Source: Thermomucor indicae-seudaticae (Eukaryota; Mucoromycota; Mucoromycetes; Mucorales; Lichtheimiaceae). From it: a DNA stretch of 63,046 nucleotides. The notes beneath the pieces were generated by a model. That model had not been told where the DNA came from. It saw only the letters and a list, made by a program, of their open reading frames with translations, and ran no database searches. A program made the position numbers and the translations under genes. How positions within the stretch are numbered: position 1 is the first letter of the stretch; the number at the start of each line of letters is the position of its first letter. This document shows positions 47,105-63,046 of the stretch, piece by piece. Location of the stretch: positions 1-63,046 of the forward strand of contig JSYX01000157.1 in NCBI GenBank assembly GCA_000787465.1, in the 5' to 3' direction.

Positions 47105-50100
47105 TTAAAGAGGTGTGCTGGTACGGGACGAGTTGTCTGCTTCGCTATTGTTGGACTTTGACGACTGGCTTTCAGCTTCAGCTAAAGACTTGAGAACGTT
47201 GGCTTCCCAGTCTTGACTTCGTCCTCCCTCTTCCTGTATATGGCGCGGTATCGGCAAATGTGTGTCGAGCAGCTCCATATCGTAGTGGCTTTCGTCCATG
47301 TTTAATATGGACGTAGAGGACGGCGATCGTCTAGCCTGAGTAGCGCAGCTCCGTAATAACATCTTTTCTTCAATAGCTCGCTGTTTCCGCTCCCGTTCAT
47401 ATTCGCTCCACTTTTTCATGGTCACCCTTGAGCTATCAAAGACACCTTCCTTGTCCCCATGATGACCCTTGTCGCCTCCTGCTACTTTACGAGTTTCTCC
47501 CCATGTAAAATCGTCAAAGTGCCAGTAGGCATAGCTTGGCAGGACAAAATTCCAGATCGGTAGACTAAAGAGATAAATGATCATCCAGAAGACGTAGACA
47601 ACTTTGCGACTTGTCATGACGATCAGGATCGCCGGAAGACCAAGAATCAGGGCCAACAGGATAAGCGATACCACGGCGGGTTGGCCAAGGATAGCAAGGA
47701 TGATGAGGTACATGGTGAACGAAATGGCCGCCGGTAACGCCAGAGTGCCCACAAGCTCCATAAAGACGACAAATTGCATGGAAAAACAGAATGTGCCGCA
47801 AAGGTCGGATACAAACAGTAGTTCCATCAGATTATGGATTGTTGAATTGATCCACCGTCGCCGTTGCGAAAGAAGCACGCGGAAGCTATCAGGAACAACG
47901 GTCTTACACACTGCCTGCGGCACAAAGAGCATCTTTCGACGGGGGAACGTCTTCAGCATGAGCGTGGAAAGATAACGATCCTCACCAAGAAGGAGCAGGT
48001 TCTTTTTGTGTAGAGTGTCAACGACGTTTTCGGAGTAGTGCTCAATGATGTCTGGATTGGCGAGGATGGGTACCCAGTGGCCATTAGGTCCTTTTGGAGC
48101 CTTGATACGGTACATGCAGAAACATCCGGGAAGGCAGGTAACGTTGCCAAATATTGACTCGAATGCTTTACTCTGATGATGAGAAATATAGTATTCAAAT
48201 ACTAAAAAGCATAGAGTTGTCAGTCAGTGCCTCCTGCTCAGAAGCAAAGGATTGTCCCTTTCTTTACCTTGTATCATCGATACCCAACTGTCCGTCTTGT
48301 TACCAATCTTGGTTTCCCCACACAGACCGGCAATTTCAGGGTCATTGACCATACAGCTGATCAAACGAGACAGCGCATCTGGATACACTTTTGTATCTGC
48401 ATCTACCATGAGCACAATCTCATACTTGTCTGGACTCACGCCCGTGATGCGCCAGATATTCATAAAGAACTCATATTCCAGAGTCGTCATGCGTTCGTCA
48501 AACATGACTTTTTGTAAAAACGACATAAGCAAGACTTGTGAGTCGCGTTTGCCGCGATTACCCGGTTTTCTATCATTTGCCTCTTCAGGCGGACCGCACT
48601 TTGCAATTGTAATCATAGGCACGCGTTGCTGTTGGGTCGGATCCACCGTTGTATCGTCATATTTGTAAAAGCCAGCGTAGACTTTGGCCATGTTGTGCCG
48701 TTTAGCGCCGTCCGCGATGGCAATATAGGATTGCGGCTGGACTTGATCAGGTGGGATTAAAAAGTCCTGCATCATGGATACACAGATATCAGGTGTGGAG
48801 CGATCATTGCCATGGCCGGTGATGATACCGTCTGCAATCACGAGAATGAGCTTGTGGGAGTTTGGATAGTCGGTTGTGGCAATGGAGTCTAGGGTCGTTC
48901 TTAATCCATCCACCCCTTCCGAGTAACATGTGATGAGACATATTGTGTGTGCCAATGCGAAACCAAATGGCATAAAGTCAGGTTTTGGTTGGGGAATGGC
49001 ATGTCGCGATATGATGCCAGTCAACGTCGAGTGCGTCGTGGAGGAGATGGACGAACGTCTTGATGAATCGCTTGGTCGACGCAGAGAATGGTAGCTGACA
49101 TCCCCAAAGTTCTTTATAGAAGACCCGAATTGGCCCAGCATGCGTGCACTAGAGGGAGGAGCAGCAACATGTTATAAGAAGATGTGAAGGGCATGAGGGA
49201 TGCTCCTTGTTGGTACAATACCTTGGCGGGCTTCTCCAGATAGCATTTACTGGCCTCTCCGCCGTGTAATGGGTCGTTCCTGGTTCGGGTTGTGTAAATC
49301 GGGAAGTTCGAGGTATAAGAGATTTTCGCTTCGTCGTCTTGTTTGCATGAGAGGATTGGCGGTGCGCTTGTTGCTGCGGCCGGATGGCTTCAGCTGGTCT
49401 ATAGATCCCGGACGTCCAGTGTTCAATTTCAGCATCTCTTCTCATTCGTTCTTTGTATGACGCGCCTTCCTTGAAGTTGCCGAGTCTCCATGACAGAAAC
49501 CAACCAAATGCCACAGCCAGAATAAACTTGACTAGGATCACGCCAAGGATGACAATCAATGACACGTACAGAACGACGTCAGATGTAATGCAGCCCACAC
49601 TTTTAGTGTCGATTTCGCCGATTTTGATTGTAGACGTGAGACATTTCGCTTCCTGCTGCCATCGATTACCCGGGACACGATGGGTTGCCACGGTACGCGT
49701 GAGATCCTGACCTCCAAAGCTTGCTCTATTTCGCAGGATGGAGTCGATGAGGCCAGACGCTGGTATACTGAACTCGTTCAAGGGCAAAGCCTGCAGCAAG
49801 TTGAGGTTTAAGACTTGGCTAAAGGGACGGTATCTGTTAGTTTCTGTTTGGTATGTGTCATATGGTCTTGAGCCCACCAATACCTGTTGTAAACTGCCAA
49901 GTGAGGTGCCTTTTCCACGTCATCCCAGTCATAATAGACTCGTCCGGCCTTGTCAAATCCGCCGTTGTTGTTGGGGACACCATATTTTCGCATGGACTCA
50001 AAATACGCACGTGCTGCTGCAGACTGGTGGCAGGCTGTGTGGTTGGAGTATGTCGAACTGTCGGGAACACTGTTGCTGTCCCTTGGATCGAACATTTGGC

Positions 50101-50919
50101 ATGGAAAAAAGACATTGCTGCTTCCGGTGCTACTCGTCTTTGATGTAAGGACATTGGAGCAATCCGTAGAGTATTGGAAAAGGAAGGACGCGTCGAGACC
50201 ACCGGCGTTCACGGGTGGATAGACAGGGTTGGTAGGGTCGGACGAAACCCCTGGTATTGCAGGGTGGTCATTCCAAGATGCGAGTAAATACGCCCAGCCG
50301 TGGATAATGACATAGCCACTATTGATTTGATTGATACGGAAGTTGAGTGGCGGACGAGGGCAGACTGTCTGTGTAAAACCAAACGTCAAGAAACCAACGA
50401 ACGCCATAATGCCAAGTACAATAGCACATAATCCAATTTTTTCGCGAAAAGCCAATTGGGCTGCCTTGTCCTTTTTACCTAACGCAACAGTTTCAGCGAG
50501 AAGAATACACATGCATATCCACAGCGCTCACGCTTAACTAACTCACCGAGAACACGGAGCGCAAAAGGTGGACAGCAGCATGTAATAACATAGCAGAACG
50601 TTTTCCAGAGGTCAGGAAAGTGCCCCTTTGTTATTACAGTACTGCCGTCAGTTGAGACTTTGATTCGTTGTGTACCTTCGATTTCAATGGATTGCCGCTG
50701 TTTATCATCAGTCTTTTCGTTATCGTCTCGAGCTAGAATGCTGCGTCGTAAAATGGAACGTCGAGTTGAATGAAAACGATCCAGAGTAGGCGGAGGAGAT
50801 GCCAGTCGGGGCTGCTGCTGCTGCTGCTGCTCTACAGGGTCCAGCTGACCGCGAGTAAAGTATTGTCGTCGTTGTCGTTGTTGCTGAGTGGATTCCATGT
50901 ATAGACGATTTGACAACAT
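47105..50919 (-). CDS. class IV chitin synthase (Chs3 type)
   Basis: Processive family-2 glycosyltransferase of the plasma membrane that makes chitin from UDP-GlcNAc. The start is the ATG at 50919 ([14 protein letters not shown]) and the stop is at 47105. At least five exons; clear joints are at about 50547/50478 and 49227/49144. The N-terminus has a Gln run, a basic region and a membrane segment ([20 protein letters not shown]), then [15 protein letters not shown] and a second membrane segment near 49560. The catalytic region shows [48 protein letters not shown] and [17 protein letters not shown], the EDRYL and QRRRW signatures. Five or more C-terminal helices follow, then a serine-rich tail ending RTSTPL. 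There is no myosin head, so it is not class V or VII. Chs3-type enzymes travel through Golgi and recycling endosomes; the nearby Rab11 gene may serve that route. Confidence 0.9.
50814..50831 (-). repeat. CAG trinucleotide run coding a glutamine tract
   Basis: On the coding (minus) strand a run of CAG codons gives a seven-Gln tract ([10 protein letters not shown]) near residue 35 of the chitin synthase. It is a probable length polymorphism. Confidence 0.8.
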
Positions 50920-52429
50920 CCTCCCTCTTGGCGAAAGAACCTTTGGAAGAAAAGTGCTGCTTGGATGCTGTTAGATATACGTGTGTCTTGGTAAAACTAG
51001 TGTGTCTCTCAGCAGCAGAAGAAGAAAACAAGAAAAAGATAGATTGCGGCAAGATTCTTTCAGCGAATGACGAGGAGGATGTCACTACATATCATAATCA
51101 TAAAGTGATTGATTAGTGACGAGCATATCAAGCAAATGTGCAATTGTATACCTTGATCGATAACAAGCAAGGGTCCAGTATTTATTAACTGCGTAATGCT
51201 ACAAGGTCGTTATGTATGGATGACTATCAGATTGCAATGGGCATATAAACTGTCGAAAAGTAATATCTGCAGTAAAAGCAAGTGAAGAGGACGAAAAAGA
51301 GAAGTTACATGGGAAGGGGAGAAGTAAAATTTCAGTAATGTGTGTTGTATTGCATAGGGAGGTGGGGATAGGGCAACCAGACGTATACAAGGAGAGGTTC
51401 CGAGCTCCAGGCAGACACACTATCGAACAGTTTGTCGTACATATCCTCTGAACTTAATAACATTATTAAAATAGGAGCGATGCCTCTTGGGCTTTTCACT
51501 CTCAGTCATATATAGTTATCGTCGAACACCATTACCTGTTCTTTCTATCATTCAATGCTCGTTGCATATCAAGTCGTCTAGCTCAAAGAAGACTTTTCAG
51601 TGAGGTCTCTTCAAGTATCGTGAACCGCGACGTTAACGAACAAATAGTGCCGCAAAGTATACGTTCTGTTGCCAAAACAAAGCGACATCAGGCTGGCAAC
51701 TGTATCTTTCAGGGTGCGATGGATGGTTTATAGGTCTTGCGTCTGTCTTTTACCTTGTGGACAGGGGAAAACAAAGGATAGAAGTAAACATAGCAAAGGC
51801 AAGTTTCTCAGTTGCTTAGTATATGCATACAACAGAAAATTGGATACTTTTATGTCTATCAAGCTGTATATCCATAAGCTCGACATCGAGAGAGAGAGAC
51901 TTTCATCACGGAACATAGGCAAAGAGTCATTTGGTTTTCCTTATGGGAGTAAAAGCAACCGTCTTTAGAGTGCATGGAATAGGCTCATTAGATACTCCTT
52001 TCTCGTCTTAAATGACGGACGTTCTTTTTGGAAAACATCCTAGCAACGCTGATCGGCTGATAAGTAGCCGTTTCTAAAAGCTTAGCATTGCATTTGTATC
52101 CAACCATTCACTGCGCTGCTCTTACCCTGCGTTCAGGCGATGGCAGCGACTACAAGCATCAAATAATACTTGAGAGCTCGTTTCTCGCATTATTGGATTC
52201 TATCAAATGACCTCTGTTGTGGTCATCAGATGTCCTATATCGCACACTAAGCTGATGTCCAAGGGGTCAAGACGGATTATGGCACATCCTTGCATCAAAC
52301 AAAATTTATGTTCCTATATAAAGAGAGAATAATTTGAAGAAAGGGAAGATATAGATGTATATAAATTGCTTCAAGAAGTAAACCGAGAAAAGGGAGGGGA
52401 GAAACTTTTACACATGTCCACCGTTATTA
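50920..52429. other. intergenic region between chitin synthase and Rab11
   Basis: About 1.5 kb. It contains the chitin synthase promoter (left) and the Rab11 3' flank (right). Small frames (for example 51669-51968 plus) have no domain. No gene supported. Confidence 0.4.
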
Positions 52430-55953
<3,524 letters not shown>

Positions 55954-57549
55954 CTATTGCTTTTGTTTAGGCCGAGCTGCGCGACGCTGCTCATATTCAT
56001 GAGAAGACTCATACTTTGGCAAACTGGGATAAATGTTAAATGTCAGAATCAATGCATCACCTCATATAAGAAGACGACTTACTCGGCCGGATTGGCAGGA
56101 GGCGGGTATGTATAAAAGTAATCATGGTCGAGTGCCTCTAGAGCTGTCAAGCGTTTTTTATGATCCAGAACCAAAAGCTTATCCAAAAGATCAGCAGCGA
56201 CCGGATCGTAATGTGAAAATTCTTCCTTCACCCGACGTTCTGAGGGCTCAAAAACGACCTTCTTGGCCTCTGGTAAATCCTGCCATCCAGGCATGGTCGC
56301 CTCCGTCGGTGAACCACAAAGCTGAAAGATTTTCTTTAATTGGTCCAGATCATCTGCACCTTGTAAGATAGGACGCGTCTTCAAAAGTTCGCCCAAAATA
56401 CATCTTCGTTCATTCTGTCAGCATAGCTTCTTCTGCAGGTCAACAACTCAACTTACCCAACACCCCACATATCGATAGCAGTTGTATAGCGGCGTTCTCC
56501 AAGAAACAGTTCAGGAGGACGATACCAACGCGTCACAACGCAACCAGTATACTCTTTGCTCTCATCTTCTTCTACACCACGCGCTAAGCCAAAATCGGCG
56601 ATCTGGAGAATTCCCTCGTTGTTAATCAACAAGTTGGCAGCTAAACCAATCATCGTCCCATTGAGTACGTCGGATTTCACCCAAAACAGTGCAAAAGCAA
56701 TTTACCTTTTATGTCACGATGCAGGATATTGTTCTAAAGAGAAAAGGGCGAATAAGTATATTGATTGGTGACAAGTGTGTTGTGACCCACATGATGTAAA
56801 TAGGCTGTTCCCTCCAAAAGCTGCTTGGCGTAGGTCTTTATTTGTGGTGTAGTCAGCTGTACAGAACTGTTCTCCAACAATCCAGCAAGGTCGTGGTCCA
56901 TGTAAGGAAACACCATGTAGATACTCCCCTGCTCCTTTTTTGCTGGGTCACCTGGGCGCATACAACAATGCATGTTGAATCGACCAGTGAAAGAAAGGAG
57001 GCATCACCGGTCACTACCATACCTCGATGCACAGCAAGATCAGTCAAAGGCACAATGTTCTTGTGCTTTAGTTGTTTCAAAATCTTGATTTCACGTATGG
57101 CAGTGATAGGCAACTGAAAGTATCGGTCAGAAAAAAGGGATCATGTGTATATGTATGTATGCAGTAAACTTACGCCCTCCTTTTCGTTATGCATAAAGAT
57201 GCGTTTGAGTGCCACGACAGCGCCTGTGGGTTTATGAATACCTTTGTGCACCTCGCTTTGAGAAGACGGGAGAAGTAGACCAGTTATTTGAAGCTTTTGA
57301 GGAAGGCTACAAGGTTGACCCTTACCCGAAGGTGCCTTCACCAAGCTTGTTTTGCAGCTTATAGTCAGCCAGTTTGGACGCTCCAAAATAGCGCCGTGGG
57401 GTTTTACGCTGTGCGGGACTCTTGGATTGCTGAGACGACGAGCGATGGGGAGCTGGTGACGCATGAGAGGGCGACCCAGCTATCTCCGGACGCTTTCTGG
57501 GGTGCTCTTCTTGGCTGCTGCTAATGTCTTCGGGGAGAGATCGCTTCAT
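55954..57549 (-). CDS. cyclin-dependent kinase of the Bur1/CDK9 group
   Basis: Transcription-elongation kinase (P-TEFb type). It starts [20 protein letters not shown]; a basic Ser/Pro-rich leader precedes the kinase domain. The glycine loop [13 protein letters not shown] is split by an intron, then VALKRIF (catalytic Lys) and the cyclin-binding helix [20 protein letters not shown]. The catalytic loop HRDIK is spliced to AANLL; then [41 protein letters not shown] and [15 protein letters not shown]. The Bur1-like GER/KYTTA and MPGWQ motifs favour Bur1/CDK9 over Ctk1/CDK12, although PITAIRE rather than PITALRE is used. The last exon reads [20 protein letters not shown]. About eight exons. Regulated by a T- or K-type cyclin not seen in this window. 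Confidence 0.85.
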
Positions 57550-59502
57550 GTCTGTTTAAAGGAGAAAGAGAAGGAGAGAGAGAACTGTGCAGCTTCGACG
57601 CCGGAAAAAGAAATTTAAGCGCGGGCTGAAATACCAGTTGCAGCACTGTCACTAAGCGAAACAAAGTTTGGATCTTGACTCACACGAAGAGTCCGAGAAT
57701 AACAGAGTTTGAGGCTATTGATTTATGTTTTGTCAACAATATGTTTTCTTTTCGAACGTGCGACAAGTGGTTGCGCTGTCTACGTGTCATGGCATAACAT
57801 CTTGGAGTAATAATGAAGCATTCGTGCAAGCAGTCAGCGTCTTTGACTTCGCTGAACGCCATGCACTACAATGGATTTTTTCACTTTTGGTTGGAATCAA
57901 TAACTTCCGGCATTCTATGCAGTTCTCATTCCAATCTGTCGGCTTTTCACAGCGTCGTTGACAAGGCGTACTCTAATGCAAGCCAGTTGTTTAATGGTCT
58001 TCCATTTTAAAGTCCAAATGGGCTACTGCAGCCGTGAATACGCTCAACTCTTACATCGCGTTTGGTGGTTAAAAAGTCCATAGTTGCGCGTCAACTCTAA
58101 GGTGGCCTGAGAAGGACGTCGTTAATTACGTCTGATTTTTCCTTCCCAATCGGTTTTGCATAATTTAATAAACTAATCGTCAATGAGTTTCATAGTGCAC
58201 CACAGCAATTATGCTTAAACGCAGTAAACCATTCGTCGAGAATATCATCCGAGTACATTAGAAACAGTCCCGTCGAATACCGTGTGCACCGATAAGATAG
58301 TTCCAGTCAACCATCGACCATCCTATACACTCAGTGTCATGTCTTTAGAGGAACAGGATAGCGAAAAAAGATACCATGCATTGCTGCAGAGCTTCTTTCA
58401 ACAGAGAGACCTCGCTTTGCTATATGACAAACTAGATCAAGTCGGTTAGGCACGAGCAGGTCTTGACGGGAAAGTTATGCACGTTACCACCGTAACATTG
58501 CCCTGGATTATTCGCAGAAACTTGGAAACCAATAGCTTGTTTGAGGCAGACCCCGCAAAGCGACAGCTTTTGTTCTACCTCACCGATGGCTAAGACGCAA
58601 TCTTTCACTGCGTTCATTGTGATACGACCAATGCTTCTTTAATATCGGTGGTAAGCTCTCAACGTGTAAATCATTGAAGTTTCTGAACGAATAAGCAGCC
58701 ACAAAAAGACTTTCGGATGGTTAACCGTAATTTTACAGTAAATAGGGACCTATCTCGATAAACTGGCGACTTTTCGCGTGAGCAATTACCATAAGAAGGC
58801 TTCCACTTGTCTTGTCCGGTTATCCTATACGGATTTACTCTTTTGGGTCTTTCAAACAGTGTCTTGATATTCAAGCGAAGTGACTCGGAGGGAATAATCA
58901 CCTTGTGTCTGTTTTGCCTGATACCTTAAACGGCGGACGGATGCGCACGGACAGAATGACAAGCCAGCCAATCGTAGCTTTTCCCGGATAGAAACGAGCA
59001 TCATCCCGGACATTTAGACCGACAATTATAACGGGCTGTCTTGAAGAGTTCTTTGAATTTCCCTTTTCGTTATTTTGATTTCGTTTTCATATGAAATTGG
59101 AACGAAATTGATTCCCTCTTTCCGGAGAACATCGGGTGAACCGAGGCGCCGCCTGCAAAGAATCCAGTGCTCCTATTGGCTGACCCCGCCCTACGTACCT
59201 TTTTTCCCCAACCCCGCATACATTTTGATCGCGCAAGCGTGTATAATCAAAAGCAGTTCTTGATTACTTTGGTGTGTGAACTCTTTGGCTGTTAGAATGA
59301 GAAACGAACAAAGAGAAGAAAAATGGTTAAATACTATCAAACACGTACCAGAGATTTGTTTGGTCCCTCGGAAAACGCGGATTCCCCGGGGGGCGAAGAA
59401 AAGTCGGGTGCGAAAAAAACAACAGGCATAAAAGAGGGCGTGCAAGTCCGAATCTCACGGTTCTTTTCTCTGCTTCTCTCTCTACTGCCTTCTCTTGAAA
59501 CA
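57550..59502. other. intergenic region between divergent kinase and aldolase genes
   Basis: About 1.95 kb. An ATG frame at 58339-58449 encodes 36 residues (MSLEEQDSEKRYHALLQSFF, then QQRDLALLYDKLDQVG). It looks protein-like and could be a first exon or a small protein, but I found no continuation. Near 59430 the aldolase core promoter begins. Other frames have no domain. Confidence 0.35.
59427..59434 (+). promoter_or_regulatory. TATA-like element of the aldolase gene
   Basis: CATAAAAG lies about 75 bp upstream of the ATG, followed by a long CT-rich leader (about 59460-59495). Both are typical of strongly expressed fungal glycolytic genes. Confidence 0.5.
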
Positions 59503-60829
59503 ATGGGTATCCTCGATATTGTTCCCCCTGGTGTCATCACTGGTGACAACGTTCGCAAGCTCTTTGCTTATGGTATGAATTACACACGTTATACGTCTCA
59601 GCTATGCTTCGGTTTCTGACAACGCTTTAGCTCGCGAGCATAACTTTGCTATTCCCGCCATCAACTGTACCTCCACAAGGCACGTCACCATTGAGAGCCG
59701 CTTCTCGCTTGTTTTCTTCCGTCATTGCTGACCCGACTTCATATAGCACTGTCAATGCTGCTCTCGAGGCTGCTCGCGACATCAAGTCGCCCATTATCAT
59801 TCAGTTCTCGAATGGTGGTGCTGCCTATTTCGCTGGTAAAGGCTTGAGCAACAAGAACCAAGAAGCTTCCATCATTGGTGCCGTTGCTGGCGCTCAGGTA
59901 CCCGAACAGTCAATTCTTTGAGGATAACTGCAACTAATAACGATTCCACGGTATCATAGTATGTCCGTGCTGTCGCCAAGGCTTACGGTATTCCCGTTGT
60001 TGTCCACTCGGATCACTGCGCTAAGAAATTGCTTCCTTGGTTCGATGGTAAGTGAAGAGGGTGGGAGCTCGCAAGGTAAGAAGTGTGAGAAAAATTAATT
60101 TGCATTTCAGGCATGCTTGCTGCTGATGAGGAGTACTTCAAGGCCCACGGTGAACCGCTGTTCTCGTCTCACATGCTTGATTTATCCGAAGAACCCAAGG
60201 AAGAAAACATTGAGATCTGTCTCAAGTACCTTAAGCGTATGGCACCCATGGGCTGCTGGTTGGAAATGGAGATTGGTATCACGGGCGGCGAAGAGGATGG
60301 TGTGAACAACGAGGGTGTCGACAATGCGGCACTGTATACCCAGCCAGAAGATATCTGGGATATCTACAAGGCTTTCAGTCAGGTCACTGACCTGTTCTCT
60401 ATTGCTGCTGCCTTTGGTAACGTGCATGGTGTCTATGCGCCTGGCAATGTCCGCTTGCACCCCGAACTCCTGGGCAAGCACCAAGCCTACGTCAAGGAAC
60501 AACTCAAGACTGACAACGACAAGCCGGTCTTCTTCGTGTTCCACGGTGGATCTGGCTCCTCTGAGGAAGAGATCGCTACCGCTGTTAGCAATGGTGTTGT
60601 CAAGATGAACGTTGACACTGACACTCAGTGGGCTTACTGGGTCGGTTTGCGTGATTACTATGAAGGCAAGAAGGCTTACCTTCAGACCCAAGTCGGCAAC
60701 CCCGAAGGTGAGGGCAAGCCCAACAAGAAATACTATGACCCTCGTGTCTTTATCCGTGAAGCCGAAAAGTCCATGATTGCCCGTGTCCAGCAGGCTTGCA
60801 AGGACCTCGGAAACGTCAACACGCTGTAA
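59503..60829 (+). CDS. FBA1: class II fructose-1,6-bisphosphate aldolase
   Basis: Zinc-dependent glycolytic enzyme that splits fructose bisphosphate into DHAP and GAP in the cytosol. Five exons (59503-59572, 59631-59679, 59747-59897, 59960-60047, 60111-60829) give 358 residues; yeast Fba1 has 359. It starts MGILDIVPPGVITGDNVRKL. Key motifs are REHNFAIPAIN, VVVHSDHCAKKLLPWFDG (Asp and His of the active site), GEPLFSSHMLDLSEEP, EMEIGITGGEEDGVNNEG (zinc Glu), AAAFGNVHGVY (zinc His), FFVFHGGSGS (zinc His) and VVKMNVDTDTQWAY. It ends NVNTL. Intron 2 begins GCACGT: homology demands the joint ACA-AG|C-ACT-GTC, so it is a second GC-AG intron in this window. Several open frames antisense to exon 5 are shadows. 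Confidence 0.95.
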
Positions 60830-63046
60830 ATAACTTTGTGCTTTTTTACCTTTTTTCTTTCCTCCTCTTGTTTACCTTTCTTGCTTTTCCCCTACCTTTG
60901 CTTTGATGAAAAATTGGATCCAATTTTGTAAGAAATGAAGAAACTCTGTATCAGACATTTGAAACCTCTAAGTTCGCGAAGAAGTCATGGCTCAGTTTAG
61001 GAGTTTTCTTTTGTTTAGATTCTTTTAAAGCAAACGTAAGGCAAAGCATCATGAAGGCACACAGAAAGCTAGTTAACAAAAGGTCAATGAATAGTGTCGA
61101 TTACAAACCGTTACCTCGGTATAATCTACACCTGAAGACTTCCACAGAAAAATGCACTCTAACTTCGACAACAAGCTTATGTGTATATCTGAGCCACATA
61201 TAAAGCTCGAGCAGAAGCTGTTGGACCTTGCCAAGGGGCTCGACTGCGACATTAATGAGGCCAAGGCAGTCTTGCGCGTTTTAGATGGCGAAATGGCGCT
61301 GCCATGGTCGGTCTCAATCTGACCTCGCCAAGGATGCCATGTAATTGCGACGAGCCATACCATTATCCTTTGCCAGTAAAACATGTCACTCGCAGTAGGT
61401 TAGATCATACGTTTGCCTAGCTTCTCCAATAGTCGCTCAGAGCACCACGCTTACCATCGGCGGCCTAGGAGGCTTTCCTTCCAGTCGTCTTTGGTATCCA
61501 GAGCGAGAGAGTGCGACTAGGCGTGATCTCAGCCCGTCGATCGAGGCTTGATTGACGGGTATACGATATACGTAACTGCGCCCGGCTACCAGAGACTAAT
61601 ACTACCGGCAGACTTCCTTTTTTGTTGCGCCTACAAACGAACATCTTCGCCATCTCCCACGCAATCAAAATGCCGCTTACCTCTGGAAGCAAGATCTTAG
61701 TCTCGCCTGCTCGACAGCAAAATGTTACTTATCTCGGTTAGGAACGACTTGAAAGAAAGGAAGCTGCTGCACACATGCAAGGCGTTGGTTTTGTCGTTGT
61801 GTAAGCGCCTATCAAATTAAAGCAAGTGCTGGCATGCATGAATTCTTTACACCGGCTTTACCTGGCTAACCGACTTCACCTTGGACAGAAGCAATTAACG
61901 CCTCTGCTTTTCTGCCATGCTCTTTCGCTTCCTCTGGTCACTGATTGGCAGAAAAAGGTGATAAGCATAGTTATCAAGCGGACTATATGCGAAAGCTCTA
62001 CTTTTTGTCAGAGTAAATTAGGTGATGTTAAGTCGAACGTTTTCCCTTGTCAAAAAGGGCGCGACCCGTAACCTTCTTCAGACGTCTTTTAACCCAAGAC
62101 GCAAATGTTGCTTCTTTTTCAGAAGCAAGCGAAAGTATGCTCATGGTACAAAACAGACCAAGTGTCCGGTGTATAAGGAATTCAAAGACCAACTCATATT
62201 CAAAATCAAAGTCCAGTTAGTCAGCAGTCAGGGCGACATGACCTTAATGTTAGATAATTGTGCTGCGCGGCGAAACGAAACTGGCTATCTCATTAGTCTC
62301 GGAATGACCTTTTCTTAACGTTTCCCTGTCTTTGTGCTTCTCCTTTCTGCGGTGAAATATGGCGCTCGGCATTCGCATAATAACCAAAACGTTGTGTGGA
62401 GTTGGGACACGTAAACTGTCCGTGGAAATGTTGGAAGCGACGGTGCCTTTAGATGCTGCTGATGTATCGGACGCTTAGCTTGGCTGTCTCTTGCGTCGCC
62501 CAAAGATCCCAAATGCAGCATACACAATCTGCTGTGGAGATGTGTCGAAGGAACGTGACAAGCTTCAGCAACAAGGAGGACCAAGCCTCCCGTGCCTGTC
62601 TGCTCATCTTTTTCTCCATACTAAATATCTATAGATCTAGCGTCTATACATTTATGTCACTGCTACCCAAACGCGTCCGGGCGAGAGTTTATAAAGATAG
62701 ATATCGCGGTTTTACTGTTGTGTTATTTACAACGGTTCGTTCATGTTTTCTGGGTTGTGTATTGGGAATCATTCATGCTGCCGATATATGGTTTAACGAA
62801 TGATTCTCGAAGGCTGTCTCCGCGGAAGCATCTTTAATCACTGTCCAGAGGTTGTCGCTAGTTGGATAGTCCTTTTGACTGCATCAGAAAGAGTCATGTC
62901 ATTTATCTATTTTGTACCGTATATAAACCAAGTGCAAGAATAAGCCAGGCAGGGAAGCAGGTGGAACACACCTTCCTTCGAAAATGCCTCACCTCCTGAC
63001 CAGCTGCGAAATTAATTCCGCAAAGGGTTAATCAAAAATTTCCGGG
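60830..63046. other. right-edge gene-poor stretch
   Basis: About 2.2 kb after aldolase. The first 100 bases are its pyrimidine-rich 3' untranslated region. Frames at 61073-61384 (minus), 62022-62318 (plus) and 62453-62803 (plus) show no recognisable domain. Apart from the doubtful short ORF listed separately I see nothing. Confidence 0.4.
61152..61322 (+). CDS. possible small protein with a UBA-like helix pattern (56 residues)
   Basis: ATG frame beginning MHSNFDNKLMCISEPHIKLE and ending ALPWSVSI. The middle, LLDLAKGLDCDINEAKAVLR followed by LDGEMALPW, loosely resembles a three-helix UBA domain (G-x-D/N ... A-x-x-A-L-R ... G-x-x-x-A). It is shorter than 60 codons and has no clear promoter or splice partner. 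It may be chance or an isolated exon. Confidence 0.2.
   Translation: MHSNFDNKLMCISEPHIKLEQKLLDLAKGLDCDINEAKAVLRVLDGEMALPWSVSI

Noticed and set aside
47604..47975. Plus-strand frames over the chitin synthase gene
   Set aside because: They are antisense shadows of well-conserved catalytic and transmembrane exons.
60182..60691. 169-residue minus-strand frame in the aldolase gene
   Set aside because: It is antisense to exon 5, which encodes invariant aldolase motifs.

Overview
This window is nuclear DNA of a filamentous fungus, most likely an early-diverging one of the Mucoromycota type; that placement is my inference. The genes are packed with short introns of about 40-110 bases. They encode fungal proteins: class IV chitin synthase, class II fructose-bisphosphate aldolase, a Usp-domain protein and DUF1764. 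They also encode proteins typical of lineages that branched before or beside Dikarya: a true E2F factor, LC8 dynein light chain, mitochondrial mL53 and a TALE homeodomain factor. I see no bacterial operons, CRISPR array, rRNA or tRNA gene, and no intact transposon.

Layout. 1-11.1 kb: a gene-poor left edge, then an AP-1-like bZIP factor, an RNF5-type membrane RING E3, a Usp-domain protein, mL53, a small unresolved ORF, a saccharopine-dehydrogenase-like oxidoreductase and APC10/Doc1. 11.1-20.5 kb: E2F, a mitochondrial RCC1-like protein and a 98-residue hypothetical protein, separated by long gene-poor stretches. 20.5-34.7 kb is the densest part: UBR1, DUF1764, an unknown protein, peroxisomal dienoyl-CoA isomerase, UTP15, ribosomal uL15 and a triple-ubiquitin/AN1 fusion. 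34.7-44.4 kb: a degenerate-looking PAQR/Izh membrane protein, a TALE homeodomain factor and LC8. 44.4-63 kb: a PIN-like carrier, class IV chitin synthase, Rab11/Ypt31, a Bur1/CDK9-like kinase and aldolase, with gene-poor gaps.

The genes do not form one pathway, but some themes recur. Four encode ubiquitin-system parts (RNF5-like E3, APC10, UBR1, ubiquitin-AN1). Two cell-cycle regulators (APC10 and E2F) are neighbours. UTP15 and uL15 are divergently transcribed from a 169-bp gap. Chitin synthase and Rab11 both serve polar wall growth.

Exon boundaries were placed by hand from GT/GC-AG signals and conserved protein motifs. For most genes the summed exon length is a multiple of three and matches the family length. 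I found no obviously new multi-gene system. The most notable items are the three-ubiquitin/AN1 fusion, a PAQR protein whose metal ligands appear lost, an E2F site at the start of the E2F gene, and GC-AG introns in two conserved genes.
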